Source: Isosphaeraceae bacterium
GTDB taxonomy: Bacteria; Planctomycetota; Planctomycetia; Isosphaerales; Isosphaeraceae
DNA length: 55,358 nt
Assembly (NCBI GenBank): GCA_025356475.1
Contig: JANXSX010000106.1
Coordinates: 1-55,358, forward strand
Reading direction: 5' to 3'
Both the position numbers and the translations under genes were made by a program. Below, piece after piece: positions 1 to 9,685 of the stretch; the first letter of the stretch is position 1, and each line of letters starts with the position of its first letter. Under the pieces are notes generated by a model. That model was given only the letters and a program-made list of their open reading frames with translations. It made no database searches and was not told where the DNA came from.

Positions 1-100
1 CCGCGCAACGCGGACAGGCCAAGCCCTCGGGATGGAGCAGGTCCATGAGCTTCTGGTAGCAGGTCGTTTGATCCATCAGGTCAATCATCGGGAAATCCAT
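1..100 (-). CDS. Transposase N-terminus (partial, runs off window)
   Basis: The first 33 codons of a minus-strand gene start at an ATG whose first base is 100. The peptide begins MDFPMIDLMDQ and reaches a CPRC half zinc knuckle near residue 29. This opening is typical of planctomycete IS1595/ISXO2-like transposases, where an N-terminal zinc ribbon precedes the DDE-type catalytic domain; that family assignment is from memory of similar proteins. No Shine-Dalgarno sequence is obvious, and an internal ATG six codons-odd downstream is an alternative start. The catalytic part lies outside the window, so intactness cannot be judged. Confidence 0.55.
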   Translation of the reverse strand, partial: MDFPMIDLMDQTTCYQKLMDLLHPEGLACPRCA

Positions 101-238
101 GGAAATGTCTCAGTGAGGTGGGCCATCGAGAGTCCAGACTCCTAAAAGACCAGAAAAGAACGTGGTCTAAAATGGCCAACCACCGAACCAGGGACATGAG
201 CCAGCGACTCTACCCAAACATCAAGACTTGATGGCGCA

Positions 239-1402
239 CTAGAGGTTCAAGAACGGCACGGGGAGTAAGAATGCGTGCTGTTCAAACAGGCTACCGGTTC
301 CGTCCCATGAGATGTATTGGGCCAGGAAGACCACCAAAACGTAGAGCAAGGCGGTCGGTACGATCGCAATTCGGCCGATGACCCGACCGAGCCAGTGACG
401 CGGACGTTCGCGACGTTCCGAGCGAGCGTAAGCCCACCCAACCAAAACCCGAGCTGGGAACAAAAAGACCACGAAAACGAGGCTGGGCAGCCACGCTGCG
501 TCGCGTGGGATCACCTCGATCTTCAGGACGTAGAGCGGGATCGATGCCAGCAGAAGGAACATCAAGGCAGATGCAAACGCCCAAGGGGCGCGTCGATATC
601 GCTCCCGGATTGTTCGGAGTTGGAACATCGCGGCAATCCGGTCCTCGACGGCGTATCCAACCTGGAGGAACGGAAGCCATGAAGCCACGAGCACCAACCC
701 AAACGAACCCAAAAAGCCCAGGAGCGGAAATTTGCCGCCGAGTGCGATTAGTGTCGAAGGAACCGCGAGCCAAGCAAGGGTCGCCAGATACCCTACCAGG
801 CCGATCCGGAAGTAATGCAGCAGGTGAAGCGAGGCGACGAAATCCCAAAGACCGTCGCGGCACCGGGCATAGAGACCGCCGGTCCGAAGGGACCGCCTCA
901 GCCAGAAAACGCCTCCCGGCGGCCAGGCGAAATGGCGAAGGCAACCGCCTCGGGCGCACGCCAGGCACATATGGATGACGGTCAGGACGAGAAAAACGTT
1001 CCTTGCCACCAGCCAATTTCGGGCACCCGCCCCGCCGGGGTCGATGATCTCCGCCGATCGGGCGAGCGAACCGACCAGCCAGACCGGGCCGGTTGAAAGC
1101 CAGACCCCCGCCACAAGCCCCCCGACCCGAGCCGCCTTCCCCACTCCGATGATCCCGTTCCGGAGACGACCGGTGCGCGCAACTCGCGCTGAGGATTCAA
1201 AAAAGTACCCGAGACTGAGGAACTGGACGATCGGTAGGGCCGCGAGGATCGAGAGGCCGAGAACTAGGGAGATCATGCCAAAAACAAGGTTGAGTACAGA
1301 CCAGATCCCACCCAGAATCGACCTACGCCAGGAACGTGGTTGGGGCTCAGTGCCATGCCTTGGAGGAAGGTCCAAGAGTTCAATTGCAACGGTTTCATTC
1401 AT
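239..1402 (-). CDS. Polytopic membrane protein, DUF4013-like
   Basis: A 387-residue protein with a hydrophilic N-terminus of about 25 residues and then some seven or eight hydrophobic segments, the first near residues 32-60 and the last near 345-370. It has no catalytic motif I can name. Size and pattern resemble the DUF4013-type membrane proteins common in planctomycetes, but this is a weak match made by eye. It is transcribed away from the DUF1549 gene, which begins 135 bases to the right, so the two probably have separate divergent promoters. The function is unknown. Confidence 0.7.
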   Translation of the reverse strand: MNETVAIELLDLPPRHGTEPQPRSWRRSILGGIWSVLNLVFGMISLVLGLSILAALPIVQFLSLGYFFESSARVARTGRLRNGIIGVGKAARVGGLVAGVWLSTGPVWLVGSLARSAEIIDPGGAGARNWLVARNVFLVLTVIHMCLACARGGCLRHFAWPPGGVFWLRRSLRTGGLYARCRDGLWDFVASLHLLHYFRIGLVGYLATLAWLAVPSTLIALGGKFPLLGFLGSFGLVLVASWLPFLQVGYAVEDRIAAMFQLRTIRERYRRAPWAFASALMFLLLASIPLYVLKIEVIPRDAAWLPSLVFVVFLFPARVLVGWAYARSERRERPRHWLGRVIGRIAIVPTALLYVLVVFLAQYISWDGTGSLFEQHAFLLPVPFLNL

Positions 1403-1537
1403 AAGGGGAATTACATCGACGGAGGCCGAGCAAGTTTCATAATTCGCCCGAGTTTACGCGACCGCCGGTTTCGTGAAACAACATTCCCTCGTCCGACGGT
1501 ATCCTTAATGAAGTCGAGTGAGATGACAGGAGGGCCG

Positions 1538-3130
1538 ATGGGAATCCGCGACCTGGTATTTTTGGGGGTCTTGGTGGGAGGGGCAGGACTCCTCGCGGCC
1601 AGTCTGCGCGCGCCTTCTATACCCAAGCCATTACCGGTTCCCATCCCGGTGCCGGTTGATCCCCAAAAGATCAACGAGGCCTTCGTGCGGATGAGAGGGG
1701 GTCGTGCAGTGGAGCACGCACCCCCTGCCGCAGAGCTGGCAGTCTTCCGCCGGTTGAGCCTTGCGTTAACAGGTGCAGGACCATCACTGGAAGAGATTCG
1801 ACGTTTTGAATCCGATCCTGAAGGTCACCGCATTGACCTAACACTCGACGAGCGGCTCAACGATCGCCGGGTTGCCGACTACATGGCGGAGCGGCTATCG
1901 CGAGTATTCGTCGGCACCGAGGATGGTCCATTCATCCGATTTCGACGACGACGATTCGTCAGTTGGCTGGGGGATGCAATTCATCAAAATATGCCTTATG
2001 ATAAAATCGTCCAAGACATGATCGCCGATCGGGGACTCTGGACCGATCACCCAGCGACCAACTTCATCACCGTCACGTTCGACCCGGTGGTCGAGAAGCC
2101 CGATCCCGAACGCCTGGCCGCGCGCGTTGCCCGGGCCTTCTTAGGGGCTAGGATCGATTGTGCTCAGTGCCATGATCATCCCTTTGAACCTTGGAAACAA
2201 ACCGACTTTCGCGGTCTTGCAGCCTTCTTCGGATCCGTTCATGCCGATTTTCGCGGAGTCCGAGAGACTGAGCCGGATTATCAACCCGTTGATCGAAAGA
2301 GCAAGATCGCAACACTCGTCGAGCCTCGCTTCCCATTTCAGCCCGAAATTGCGCCTACAAAAGGAACCCCTCGCGAGCGCCTGGCCTCCTGGGTCGTCGA
2401 TCGCCGTAACCTCGATTTTGCGAGAGCGACCACGAATCGGATCTGGGCTCTGATGGTCGGTCGCCCTCTTGTGGAACCGGTCGATGATCTGGCCTCGGTT
2501 CAAGAACTTCCTGAGCCCCTTACCTTGCTCGCCGACGATTTCGCAGCCAATGGTTACGACCTTCGGCGGCTGATCCGATTGATCGTCGCGACCGACATTT
2601 ACCGATCCGACAGCACTCAATCCTCAGAAGGCGAAATTAGTGAGGAGGCCTCCCCGAGCTGGCGATCCTTTCCCCTCTCGCGACTTCGACCGGAACAAGT
2701 AGCAGGCTCAATCTATCAATCAACATCTGTCACGACTCTCGGGCCTGACTCCTTCTGGTTAGCGCGATTGACCGCATATAATGGCCGCAACGATTTCGTC
2801 AAACGCTATGGAGACACCGGCGAGGACGAGTTCGATGGACGTGGCGGTACGATCCCGCAACGGCTGCTCATGATGAACGGCGAGCTAGTCCGGGATCGGA
2901 TCAAGGATGAACTCTTCCATGCACCGAACCAGATCGCTTCGCTGAGCCCTAACGATCGTTTGGCAGTGGAAGTCGCCTACCTGAGTGTGCTCACCCGGCG
3001 ACCAACCCCTGACGAGGCCGAACATTTCGAGGGCCGGCTCAAAGGGACAGACGACCGAGTTCGTAAGGATCGACTGACCGACCTCTACTGGACACTTCTG
3101 AACGCTTCTGAATTCTCATGGAATCATTGA
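1538..3130 (+). CDS. DUF1549/DUF1553 surface protein
   Basis: A 530-residue protein of the planctomycete DUF1549 plus DUF1553 class. ATG 1538 is chosen because AGGAGGG lies at 1528-1534, five bases or so upstream; a longer frame exists but has no such site. A hydrophobic N-terminus (about residues 6-23) is followed by a proline-rich stretch, suggesting export with an anchor. The DUF1549 half carries a CAQCH haem-c-like motif at residues 208-212 followed by DHPF, as in the family. The C-terminal half has the DUF1553 pattern (NRIWALMVGRPLVEPVDD, PRRL-like segment). The family is abundant on planctomycete surfaces and usually paired with DUF1501; its biochemical role is not established. It is the first gene of a four-gene run. 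Confidence 0.88.
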   Translation: MGIRDLVFLGVLVGGAGLLAASLRAPSIPKPLPVPIPVPVDPQKINEAFVRMRGGRAVEHAPPAAELAVFRRLSLALTGAGPSLEEIRRFESDPEGHRIDLTLDERLNDRRVADYMAERLSRVFVGTEDGPFIRFRRRRFVSWLGDAIHQNMPYDKIVQDMIADRGLWTDHPATNFITVTFDPVVEKPDPERLAARVARAFLGARIDCAQCHDHPFEPWKQTDFRGLAAFFGSVHADFRGVRETEPDYQPVDRKSKIATLVEPRFPFQPEIAPTKGTPRERLASWVVDRRNLDFARATTNRIWALMVGRPLVEPVDDLASVQELPEPLTLLADDFAANGYDLRRLIRLIVATDIYRSDSTQSSEGEISEEASPSWRSFPLSRLRPEQVAGSIYQSTSVTTLGPDSFWLARLTAYNGRNDFVKRYGDTGEDEFDGRGGTIPQRLLMMNGELVRDRIKDELFHAPNQIASLSPNDRLAVEVAYLSVLTRRPTPDEAEHFEGRLKGTDDRVRKDRLTDLYWTLLNASEFSWNH

Positions 3131-3139
3131 AGAACCTTT

Positions 3140-4399
3140 ATGAATTACTCATTAACTCATATTGATAGACGACGATTTGTCGGGCTCGTCGGTCTAGGCT
3201 GGATGACCTCGGCGAGTTCCCTCCTCGCTGCCCAGACCGAGCAGGGGGGTAAGCTCGCTCAGTCGATCATTTTGCTCTGGCTGGCGGGTGGCCCCAGCCA
3301 GCTTGAAACCTTCGACCCGCACCCCGACACCGAGATCGCGGGAGGGACCAAAGCCATTGCCACCAGCGTCAAGGGGATCAAGCTTGCCAGAGGGTTCGAA
3401 CAACTCGCTGAGCAAATGGGCCAGATTTCGCTCATTCGATCGGTCGTCAGCCCCGAAGGCGATCACGAGCGCGGCTCATATTTGATGAAGACTGGATATC
3501 GTCCTGATACCACTGTTGAACATCCATCGATTGGTGCGATTTGTTGTCACGAACTGGCCGTTGGTAAGACCGAAATCCCGCGCCATATTTCGATCCTAAC
3601 CAGTCAGTGGCCGAGCCGAGGAGGCTTCCTTGGTGCCGAGTTTGACGCCTTTCAGGTCGGTGATCCTACCGGGGAACTCCCCGACATGATCGCGACGGCT
3701 CCCCCTCATCGCGACCAAACTCGTTTGAGTGATCTCGAGGTCGTCGAGCGTGCTTTCGCGCTGAGGCGAAGGAAGCTCGTCAATTCGACGCTTCACCGCG
3801 AGACACTGAATCGAGCGAGAATCATGATGGATTCCGCCCAGCTCAAGGCCTTCGACCTCTCCCAAGAACCAAAAAGCGTGCTGGCTGAATATGGAGCGAC
3901 ACCGTTCGGTCGCGGCTGCCTTGCCGCCCGCCGTTTGATCGAAGTCGGTGTGCGCTGTGTCGAGGTGACGCTGGGTGGTTGGGATTCTCATGTGAAGAAC
4001 CACGACGTTCATAGGAACCTCGTATCTCAGCTCGACCCCGCCTTCGCCGCTTTGGTGAAGGATCTGGCGCGTCGGGGGCTCCTCGCTCAGACCGTGGTCG
4101 CGTGTGGGGGAGAGTTCGGTCGCAGTCCCAAAATCAATATCGCTGGGGGCCGCGACCACTGGAATAATGGCTATAGCCTTGCACTGGCAGGAGGGGGGCT
4201 TCGTGGTGGCCAAGTCGTCGGCGCGACCGATCCCGAGGGTCGAAAAGACCCCGACCGTCCCACTAAAATCGAAGATGTTCATGCGACAATTCTCAAGGCG
4301 GTCGGCCTTGACCCCACGCATGAGAATATCGCCCCAGTGACCGGTCGGCCGATCAAGCTCAGCGCTGGTCGGCCCCTGGACGAAATGCTCAAAACCTGA
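3140..4399 (+). CDS. DUF1501 exported protein
   Basis: A 419-residue DUF1501 protein, in the alkaline-phosphatase-like/sulfatase-like superfamily fold. It starts nine bases after the DUF1549 gene, implying co-transcription. Residues 10-12 are RRR, followed by a hydrophobic run ending in ASSLLAAQ, consistent with Tat export. Family landmarks include WLAGGPSQLETFDPHP near the N-terminus, GGWDSHVKNH, CGGEFGRSPKIN and GRDHW near the C-terminus, and a late GGGLRGGQVVGATD segment. DUF1549/DUF1501 pairs are a hallmark of planctomycetes; an association with complex polysaccharide use has been proposed, but the substrate is unknown. Confidence 0.9.
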   Translation: MNYSLTHIDRRRFVGLVGLGWMTSASSLLAAQTEQGGKLAQSIILLWLAGGPSQLETFDPHPDTEIAGGTKAIATSVKGIKLARGFEQLAEQMGQISLIRSVVSPEGDHERGSYLMKTGYRPDTTVEHPSIGAICCHELAVGKTEIPRHISILTSQWPSRGGFLGAEFDAFQVGDPTGELPDMIATAPPHRDQTRLSDLEVVERAFALRRRKLVNSTLHRETLNRARIMMDSAQLKAFDLSQEPKSVLAEYGATPFGRGCLAARRLIEVGVRCVEVTLGGWDSHVKNHDVHRNLVSQLDPAFAALVKDLARRGLLAQTVVACGGEFGRSPKINIAGGRDHWNNGYSLALAGGGLRGGQVVGATDPEGRKDPDRPTKIEDVHATILKAVGLDPTHENIAPVTGRPIKLSAGRPLDEMLKT

Positions 4400-4435
4400 G
4401 GTCAAGGGAGGTGTTGTCCCTTTGAAACGATCGTG

Positions 4436-4454
4436 TCCAACAAAAGTTGTTGGA
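4436..4454. other. Perfect 8-bp hairpin between genes
   Basis: TCCAACAA at 4436-4443 and TTGTTGGA at 4447-4454 are perfect inverted arms around the loop AAG. It sits in the 152-base gap between the DUF1501 and DUF1592-type genes. No T-run follows, so a simple intrinsic terminator is doubtful. It could be a processing or attenuation element within the four-gene transcript. Confidence 0.4.
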
Positions 4455-4551
4455 TCCGCCACTATCATGCCGTATAATATGGTCTAAGGTGATTGCCCCG
4501 CCGGTCGCTCCCGCCCGATCCACCCTCCCTGGCGAACCTGGAACCCCCACT

Positions 4552-6861
4552 ATGTTCAGGTTCAAATTCTCTCGACGCATCTTAATAGCAAGGCATATAA
4601 ATACGATGGCAATGGGTGTTCTGTCGCTTCTTCTAGCGACATTTCAAGCATTTGCTGACGATTCTGACGGCAAGCAGATCTACGCAAACAAATGTGCAGT
4701 GTGCCATGGTGGATCAGGGCAAGGGACCGAGGATTTTCCACGACCGCTCGAAGGGACCCGCACGGTTGCTCAGCTTGCCAAGTTGATCGCGAAGACCATG
4801 CCCGAAGATGACCCCGGCACATGTGTTGGCCCCGATGCCGATAAGGTGGCTGCCTTCATTCACGAGTCGTTCTACCTCAAGAAAGAGAAGCCGCCACGGA
4901 TCGAGCTTTCACGGCTTACCGTTCGTCAGTATCGCCAGTCAGTTGCCGACTTGGTGGGTAGCTTCCGGCCTGATTCTGAGAGTTGGAACGTCCAGCGGGG
5001 TATCAAAGGGGAGTACTTTAAGAGTCGGCAATATCGGGATCAGGGTATGGAACGGGTCGACCCCGAGCTGAAATTCGACTTCGGTGTCTATGGTCCCGAC
5101 CGGGACACATTCCAGCCCGACCTGTTCTCAATTCGCTGGCAAGGATCGGTAATTGCTCCTGAAACTGGCGAATATGACTTTGTTGTTCATACAGAACACT
5201 CGTTTCGTCTCTGGATCAACGACACCAAGAAGCCTTTGATCGATGCCTTAGTCAAGTCGGGAAATGATACGGAATATCATGGATCAATCTATCTTCTCAG
5301 TGGTCGGGCCTACACGGTCAAGGTTGACTTTGCCAAAGCAAAGCAGGGAGTGGACGACAGCAAGAAGATTATGGGTCCCCCCCAGCCGGTGAAGGCTTCG
5401 TTTTCGCTCGAGTGGAAGCCTCCTCATCATGCTCTTGAAGTGATTCCTCAACGTCAACTCATCCCACGCAGCTCCCCGGAAGTCTTCGCAGTGACAACTC
5501 CGTTTCCGCCTGATGATCGAAGTGTCGGGTATGAGCGAGGGACGTCGGTTTCCAAGGCTTGGGAACAGGCGACCACCGACGCGGCTATCGAAACGACAGC
5601 CTATATCATTTCACATCTTCAGGAACTCGCTGGAACACGTGATGATTCTGGAGTGCTGAAAACATTCTGTCGTAAGTTTGTCGAACGTGCGTTTCGACAT
5701 CCATTGACAGACGAACAGAGAAAACTTCACGTTGACGACCAATTCGAGCAGTCGAAGACGACCGATCTTGCTCTGAAAAGAGTCGTTCTGCTTGCTTTAA
5801 AATCGCCTTGGTTTCTCTATCGAGAGATCAACCCGACCCCCGACGCCTACGACGTCGCATCCCGAATCTCGTTTTCGCTCTGGGACTCGATCCCTGATCA
5901 GACGCTGATCAAAGCCGCCGAGTCGGGACAACTCAAGACGCCCGAGCAGGTGAAGCACCATGCGGAGCGGATGGTTTCAGACCCGAGATCAAAGGCCAAG
6001 GCTCGCGAGTTTTTCCTGCATTGGCTTAAGGTCGATCAAGTTGTTGACCTGGCCAAAGATCCCACCAGCTTCCCAGAATTCGACGAAGCGATCGTGGCGG
6101 ACCTTCGAACGTCGCTGGAACTTTTTCTTGATGCTACAATCTGGGGAGAGACCTCCGACTTCCGATCGCTGTTGATCTCCGATGAAACCATGCTCAACGG
6201 ACGACTCGCCAAATTCTATGGGGCAACCTTACCAGAAAATGCCCCATTTTCAAGTTACAAGTTGGAACCGACCGAGCGGGCAGGAGTCTTGACGCATCCT
6301 TACCTGATGGCTGCCTTTGCCTATACCGGGACGTCTTCTCCGATACATCGCGGTGTATTCCTATCACGAAGCGTTCTCGGTCGATCGCTGAAACCCCCGC
6401 CGGAAGCGGTCGCCCCGCTGGCTCCGGATTTGCACGAAGGGCTAACGACCCGGGAGCGAGTTACGCTCCAGACGAGTCCCCCTTCCTGCATGACGTGCCA
6501 TGGTATGATCAATCCCCTTGGCTTCAGTCTCGAACATTTCGACGCTGTGGGGCGGTTCCGAACTGCTGAGAAGGGGCGGATCATCGACGCGAGTGGAATC
6601 CTAGAACTTCGAGGAACCGAGACGAACGCCTACGACGGTGCCCGCCAACTAGCGATCCGACTCGCCGAGAGTGACGAGACCCACCAAGCTTTTGTTGAGC
6701 AGCTCTTCCATAACTTGATCCAGCAACCAGTTCGTGCGTTCGGTTCCGATGAGTTGAACACACTCAAAAAGAGCTTCATCGCCAACCATTTCCATATTCG
6801 TAAGTTGATGGTTGAGATCGTCACGCGTACCGCATTCGCACCTCATGCCACTCAACCGTAG
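4552..6861 (+). CDS. Planctomycete cytochrome-type DUF1592 protein with PA14 domain
   Basis: A 769-residue exported protein. ATG 4552 (MFRFKF) puts a signal-like segment at residues 20-35 in front of the haem motif CAVCH at 48-52; ATG 4606 is an alternative. In order I read a cytochrome-c-like domain, a short DUF1587-like segment ([16 protein letters not shown]), a PA14-like region (about 145-270, with [18 protein letters not shown]), then the DUF1595/1592/1588/1585 series typical of these proteins. A second haem-like motif, CMTCH, lies at 646-650 before [18 protein letters not shown]. The PA14 insert suggests glycan contact. The DUF1552 gene follows 43 bases on, the usual partner. Confidence 0.88.
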   Translation: MFRFKFSRRILIARHINTMAMGVLSLLLATFQAFADDSDGKQIYANKCAVCHGGSGQGTEDFPRPLEGTRTVAQLAKLIAKTMPEDDPGTCVGPDADKVAAFIHESFYLKKEKPPRIELSRLTVRQYRQSVADLVGSFRPDSESWNVQRGIKGEYFKSRQYRDQGMERVDPELKFDFGVYGPDRDTFQPDLFSIRWQGSVIAPETGEYDFVVHTEHSFRLWINDTKKPLIDALVKSGNDTEYHGSIYLLSGRAYTVKVDFAKAKQGVDDSKKIMGPPQPVKASFSLEWKPPHHALEVIPQRQLIPRSSPEVFAVTTPFPPDDRSVGYERGTSVSKAWEQATTDAAIETTAYIISHLQELAGTRDDSGVLKTFCRKFVERAFRHPLTDEQRKLHVDDQFEQSKTTDLALKRVVLLALKSPWFLYREINPTPDAYDVASRISFSLWDSIPDQTLIKAAESGQLKTPEQVKHHAERMVSDPRSKAKAREFFLHWLKVDQVVDLAKDPTSFPEFDEAIVADLRTSLELFLDATIWGETSDFRSLLISDETMLNGRLAKFYGATLPENAPFSSYKLEPTERAGVLTHPYLMAAFAYTGTSSPIHRGVFLSRSVLGRSLKPPPEAVAPLAPDLHEGLTTRERVTLQTSPPSCMTCHGMINPLGFSLEHFDAVGRFRTAEKGRIIDASGILELRGTETNAYDGARQLAIRLAESDETHQAFVEQLFHNLIQQPVRAFGSDELNTLKKSFIANHFHIRKLMVEIVTRTAFAPHATQP

Positions 6862-6904
6862 TCCTTCCAAATACCCGATACCTCTCCCTAGATGGAGCTC
6901 GAAC

Positions 6905-8224
6905 ATGGCACAGGCACGCAACCGACGTGAGTTCATTCGCGACCTGGGTATTGGCGCGGCAGCCTTCCCGTTCCTCCTGAATCTGCCAAGTTTGGGGTTC
7001 GCCAACCAGGTTGAACGCAAGAAGCGGTTGGTTGTTCTGTTCAGCCCCAACGGAATTGTTCCTTCGACCTTCTGGCCCGAGGAAGAGGGATCGGACTTTG
7101 CATTGAAGGCGATTCTCAAGCCTCTAGAGCCATTCAAAGATAAGAGTCTGATACTTCGAGGTGTCTGTGACAAGGTCCGTGGTGATGGTGACAACCACAT
7201 GCGTGGCATGGGCTGTCTTCTGACTGGTGTTGAACTCTATCCCGGTAACATCCAAGGCGGATCCGATACCCCTGCTGGATGGGCGAGTGGTCTTTCGATC
7301 GATCAAGAGATCAAGAATCACTTGCAAACTCAGACGAGCACTCGTACACGATTCGGCTCCCTTGAATTTGGCGTCATGGTACCCGATCGCGCGGATACGT
7401 GGACTCGCATGGTGTACGCTGGCCCCAATAAGCCACTGGCACCGATCGATGATCCCTATCAGATGTTTGGCAAGTTGTATGGACGCATGAAGGATCAAGA
7501 AAGTTTAAAGAGCATCCTCGACGACTTGCAAGATGACCTCAAGAAGGTTGAAGCCAAGGTAAGTGTGGAGGATCGCCAGCTCTTGAGGGAACACGAGACC
7601 TTCGTTCGCGAGATGGAACAAGAGCTCAAGGACTCGAAGAACCACGACCTGGGCCACGCGGTTCCTGAGCTTGAGACAGGGGTCAAGGAAGATAACGACA
7701 ATATCCCCAAGATCAGCAAGATGCAGATTGACCTAATGGTCAACAGTTTCTCAGCGGATTTTGCCCGCGTGGCGACACTCCAGTTTACCAACTCGGTCGG
7801 TGGTGCGAAAATGCGGTGGTTGGGGGTCGACGAAGGACACCATGAACTGTCGCACCACCCAGATAGCGACGAAAAATCACAAGAGAAACTGACAAAAATC
7901 AACACGTGGTATTGCGAGCAACTCGCCTACCTGGCCAAGCGATTGGCCGACACTCCCGAGCCAGGCGGCAGTGGCAGCCTGCTTGATAACACCTTGATCG
8001 TTTGGACCAATGAACTTGGGAAGGGGAATTCGCACACCCTCGACAATATCCCCTTCGTCCTTGTCGGGAATGGTCTCGATTTCAAGATGGGACGGTCACT
8101 CAAGTACAAGCGAGTGGCACATAACCGACTATTGATTGCACTCGCAAATGGGATGGGCCATCATATCGAGAAGTTCGGTAACCCGAATTACTGCGATGGT
8201 GGCGGCTTAAATGACTTGACCTAA
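6905..8224 (+). CDS. DUF1552 exported protein
   Basis: A 439-residue DUF1552 protein. ATG 6905 is chosen because it places a Tat-like [10 protein letters not shown] at residues 6-15 before the hydrophobic stretch [11 protein letters not shown]; a longer in-frame start adds a non-signal extension. Family landmarks include [12 protein letters not shown], the [17 protein letters not shown] region and a C-terminal [16 protein letters not shown] segment. DUF1552 partners the DUF1592-type protein much as DUF1501 partners DUF1549, and both pair types sit side by side here. It ends six bases from the convergent end of a sulfatase gene. The function is unknown. Confidence 0.88.
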   Translation: MAQARNRREFIRDLGIGAAAFPFLLNLPSLGFANQVERKKRLVVLFSPNGIVPSTFWPEEEGSDFALKAILKPLEPFKDKSLILRGVCDKVRGDGDNHMRGMGCLLTGVELYPGNIQGGSDTPAGWASGLSIDQEIKNHLQTQTSTRTRFGSLEFGVMVPDRADTWTRMVYAGPNKPLAPIDDPYQMFGKLYGRMKDQESLKSILDDLQDDLKKVEAKVSVEDRQLLREHETFVREMEQELKDSKNHDLGHAVPELETGVKEDNDNIPKISKMQIDLMVNSFSADFARVATLQFTNSVGGAKMRWLGVDEGHHELSHHPDSDEKSQEKLTKINTWYCEQLAYLAKRLADTPEPGGSGSLLDNTLIVWTNELGKGNSHTLDNIPFVLVGNGLDFKMGRSLKYKRVAHNRLLIALANGMGHHIEKFGNPNYCDGGGLNDLT

Positions 8225-8230
8225 GCCTGC

Positions 8231-9685
8231 TTATGGGCTGTTGAGCTTACCGTCCTTCTCCCTCGGGCCATAACCAGTCTGAGGGTTGGTTTTTGGCTTG
8301 GTCATGCCACGTGCGATTGCAAGCTCGGCGGGCTCAAGTTCCCGGCCTTGATCGTTGGATTCCTCAATCCAGAGATCAAGGACCTTGCGGAGTCGTTCAA
8401 GGGCCTCTTGGCACTTGGGATCACCACATGTCGCCAAGTTATGGATCTCATGAGGATCATCATCGAGGTCGTAGAGCTCCTCGGGAGGCATGGTCGGGGC
8501 GGTCAGGGCCTTCTGATATTGGTTGAGCTTGCCCGCAGTGTCTAACTCCTTCATCAAGTTCCAGACAGGGTATTGCTTCTCCTTGTAGTTGTTCGCTTGG
8601 AGAAAGGGACGATCGGGTGTAAAGTTGCGGATGTAGCGATATTTCACGTCCCTGACTGTTCGTAATCGGAACACAGTTTCATCACAGCGATCTCTTGCTG
8701 CAAAGACAAACTCTCGGGGAGCCTCGGCTCGATCGCCCAGAAAGTTCCTCCCTTGCATACCAGCCGGCTTGTCGATTCCAGCGATTGCTAGGAATGTTGG
8801 AGCGAGATCGATGGCCTCTATAAAACGGTGATCGACCTTCCTCGGTTGGATCTGCTGGGGCAGGGGCGTGTTCTTCGGCCAGCGAATAATCAGTGGAACG
8901 TGGAGCCCTTCCTCGTAACAGAACTGCTTGCCTCTCACGTGGGCCTCACCATGGTCTGCGGTGAAGACCACGATCGTCCGATCCGCCAAACCATCGGCGT
9001 CAAGCTGATCGAGAATCAATCCGACCTTGCGATCGAGTTCGGTGGCCGCGTCGAAGTATTCCGCCATATCCCGGCGCGTGATTGGATGATCGGGATAGTA
9101 GGGAGGAATGATCACGTTTGCAGGATCCGCATGTTTGGGCGCATGGAACGCTCGGTGTGTCTCTTGGAAGTTGATCTGCGCGAAGAAGGGTTGCGGTCCC
9201 TTGAGATCGGACCATCGATCCGTGTCAAACGCTTGACCATCGCTCACAAAGTTCCAATCCGTTTTCCCTGTTCCCGCGAAACCGAACGATTTTGGGAACT
9301 GTCGGATGTTCGCAGTCAGATAGCCAGAGTCATGCATACGTTGCGAAATGATTCTCACGCCTTGGGGAGGACGGTAACCATCGTCACGATGCGAGCGGTG
9401 GTTATGGGCTCCGATCGTCGTTTGGTACATCCCCGTCATGAACGCGGATCGGCTTGCAGAGCAGACAGGAGCAGTTGTATAGGCGTGTGTATAGCGGACG
9501 CCTTGGCTGGCCAGCCGATCAAGGTTGGGCGTTGAGACCTGCTGCGCACCATAGCACCCGAGTGCCGGACCGAAGTCCTCGGCGACAAGCCAGAGAATGT
9601 TAGGGCGATCATGCTCTGCATACGCTGAAATGGAAAATGTGAAAACGCTCGCGAATGCTAAGGTTGCGATCTGGGTCTTGTTCAT
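8231..9685 (-). CDS. Sulfatase, heparan N-sulfatase-like
   Basis: A 484-residue secreted type I sulfatase. A signal peptide (about residues 1-23, ending SAYA) precedes the metal-binding start RPNILWLVAEDFG. The sulfatase signature CSASR begins at Cys75, the residue converted to formylglycine by the maturation enzyme. Further landmarks are VVFTADHGEAH and a C-terminal ELYDLDDDPHEIHNL segment. The overall look is that of the SGSH/heparan N-sulfatase-like subgroup, but the substrate cannot be fixed from sequence. Its ATG overlaps the stop of the upstream sulfatase by four bases (ATGA), so translation is probably coupled. Confidence 0.9.
   Translation of the reverse strand: MNKTQIATLAFASVFTFSISAYAEHDRPNILWLVAEDFGPALGCYGAQQVSTPNLDRLASQGVRYTHAYTTAPVCSASRSAFMTGMYQTTIGAHNHRSHRDDGYRPPQGVRIISQRMHDSGYLTANIRQFPKSFGFAGTGKTDWNFVSDGQAFDTDRWSDLKGPQPFFAQINFQETHRAFHAPKHADPANVIIPPYYPDHPITRRDMAEYFDAATELDRKVGLILDQLDADGLADRTIVVFTADHGEAHVRGKQFCYEEGLHVPLIIRWPKNTPLPQQIQPRKVDHRFIEAIDLAPTFLAIAGIDKPAGMQGRNFLGDRAEAPREFVFAARDRCDETVFRLRTVRDVKYRYIRNFTPDRPFLQANNYKEKQYPVWNLMKELDTAGKLNQYQKALTAPTMPPEELYDLDDDPHEIHNLATCGDPKCQEALERLRKVLDLWIEESNDQGRELEPAELAIARGMTKPKTNPQTGYGPREKDGKLNSP

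Noticed and set aside
3596-4468. 290-codon minus-strand frame over the DUF1501 gene
   Set aside because: Antisense to a conserved DUF1501 protein, no ribosome site and no recognisable domain.
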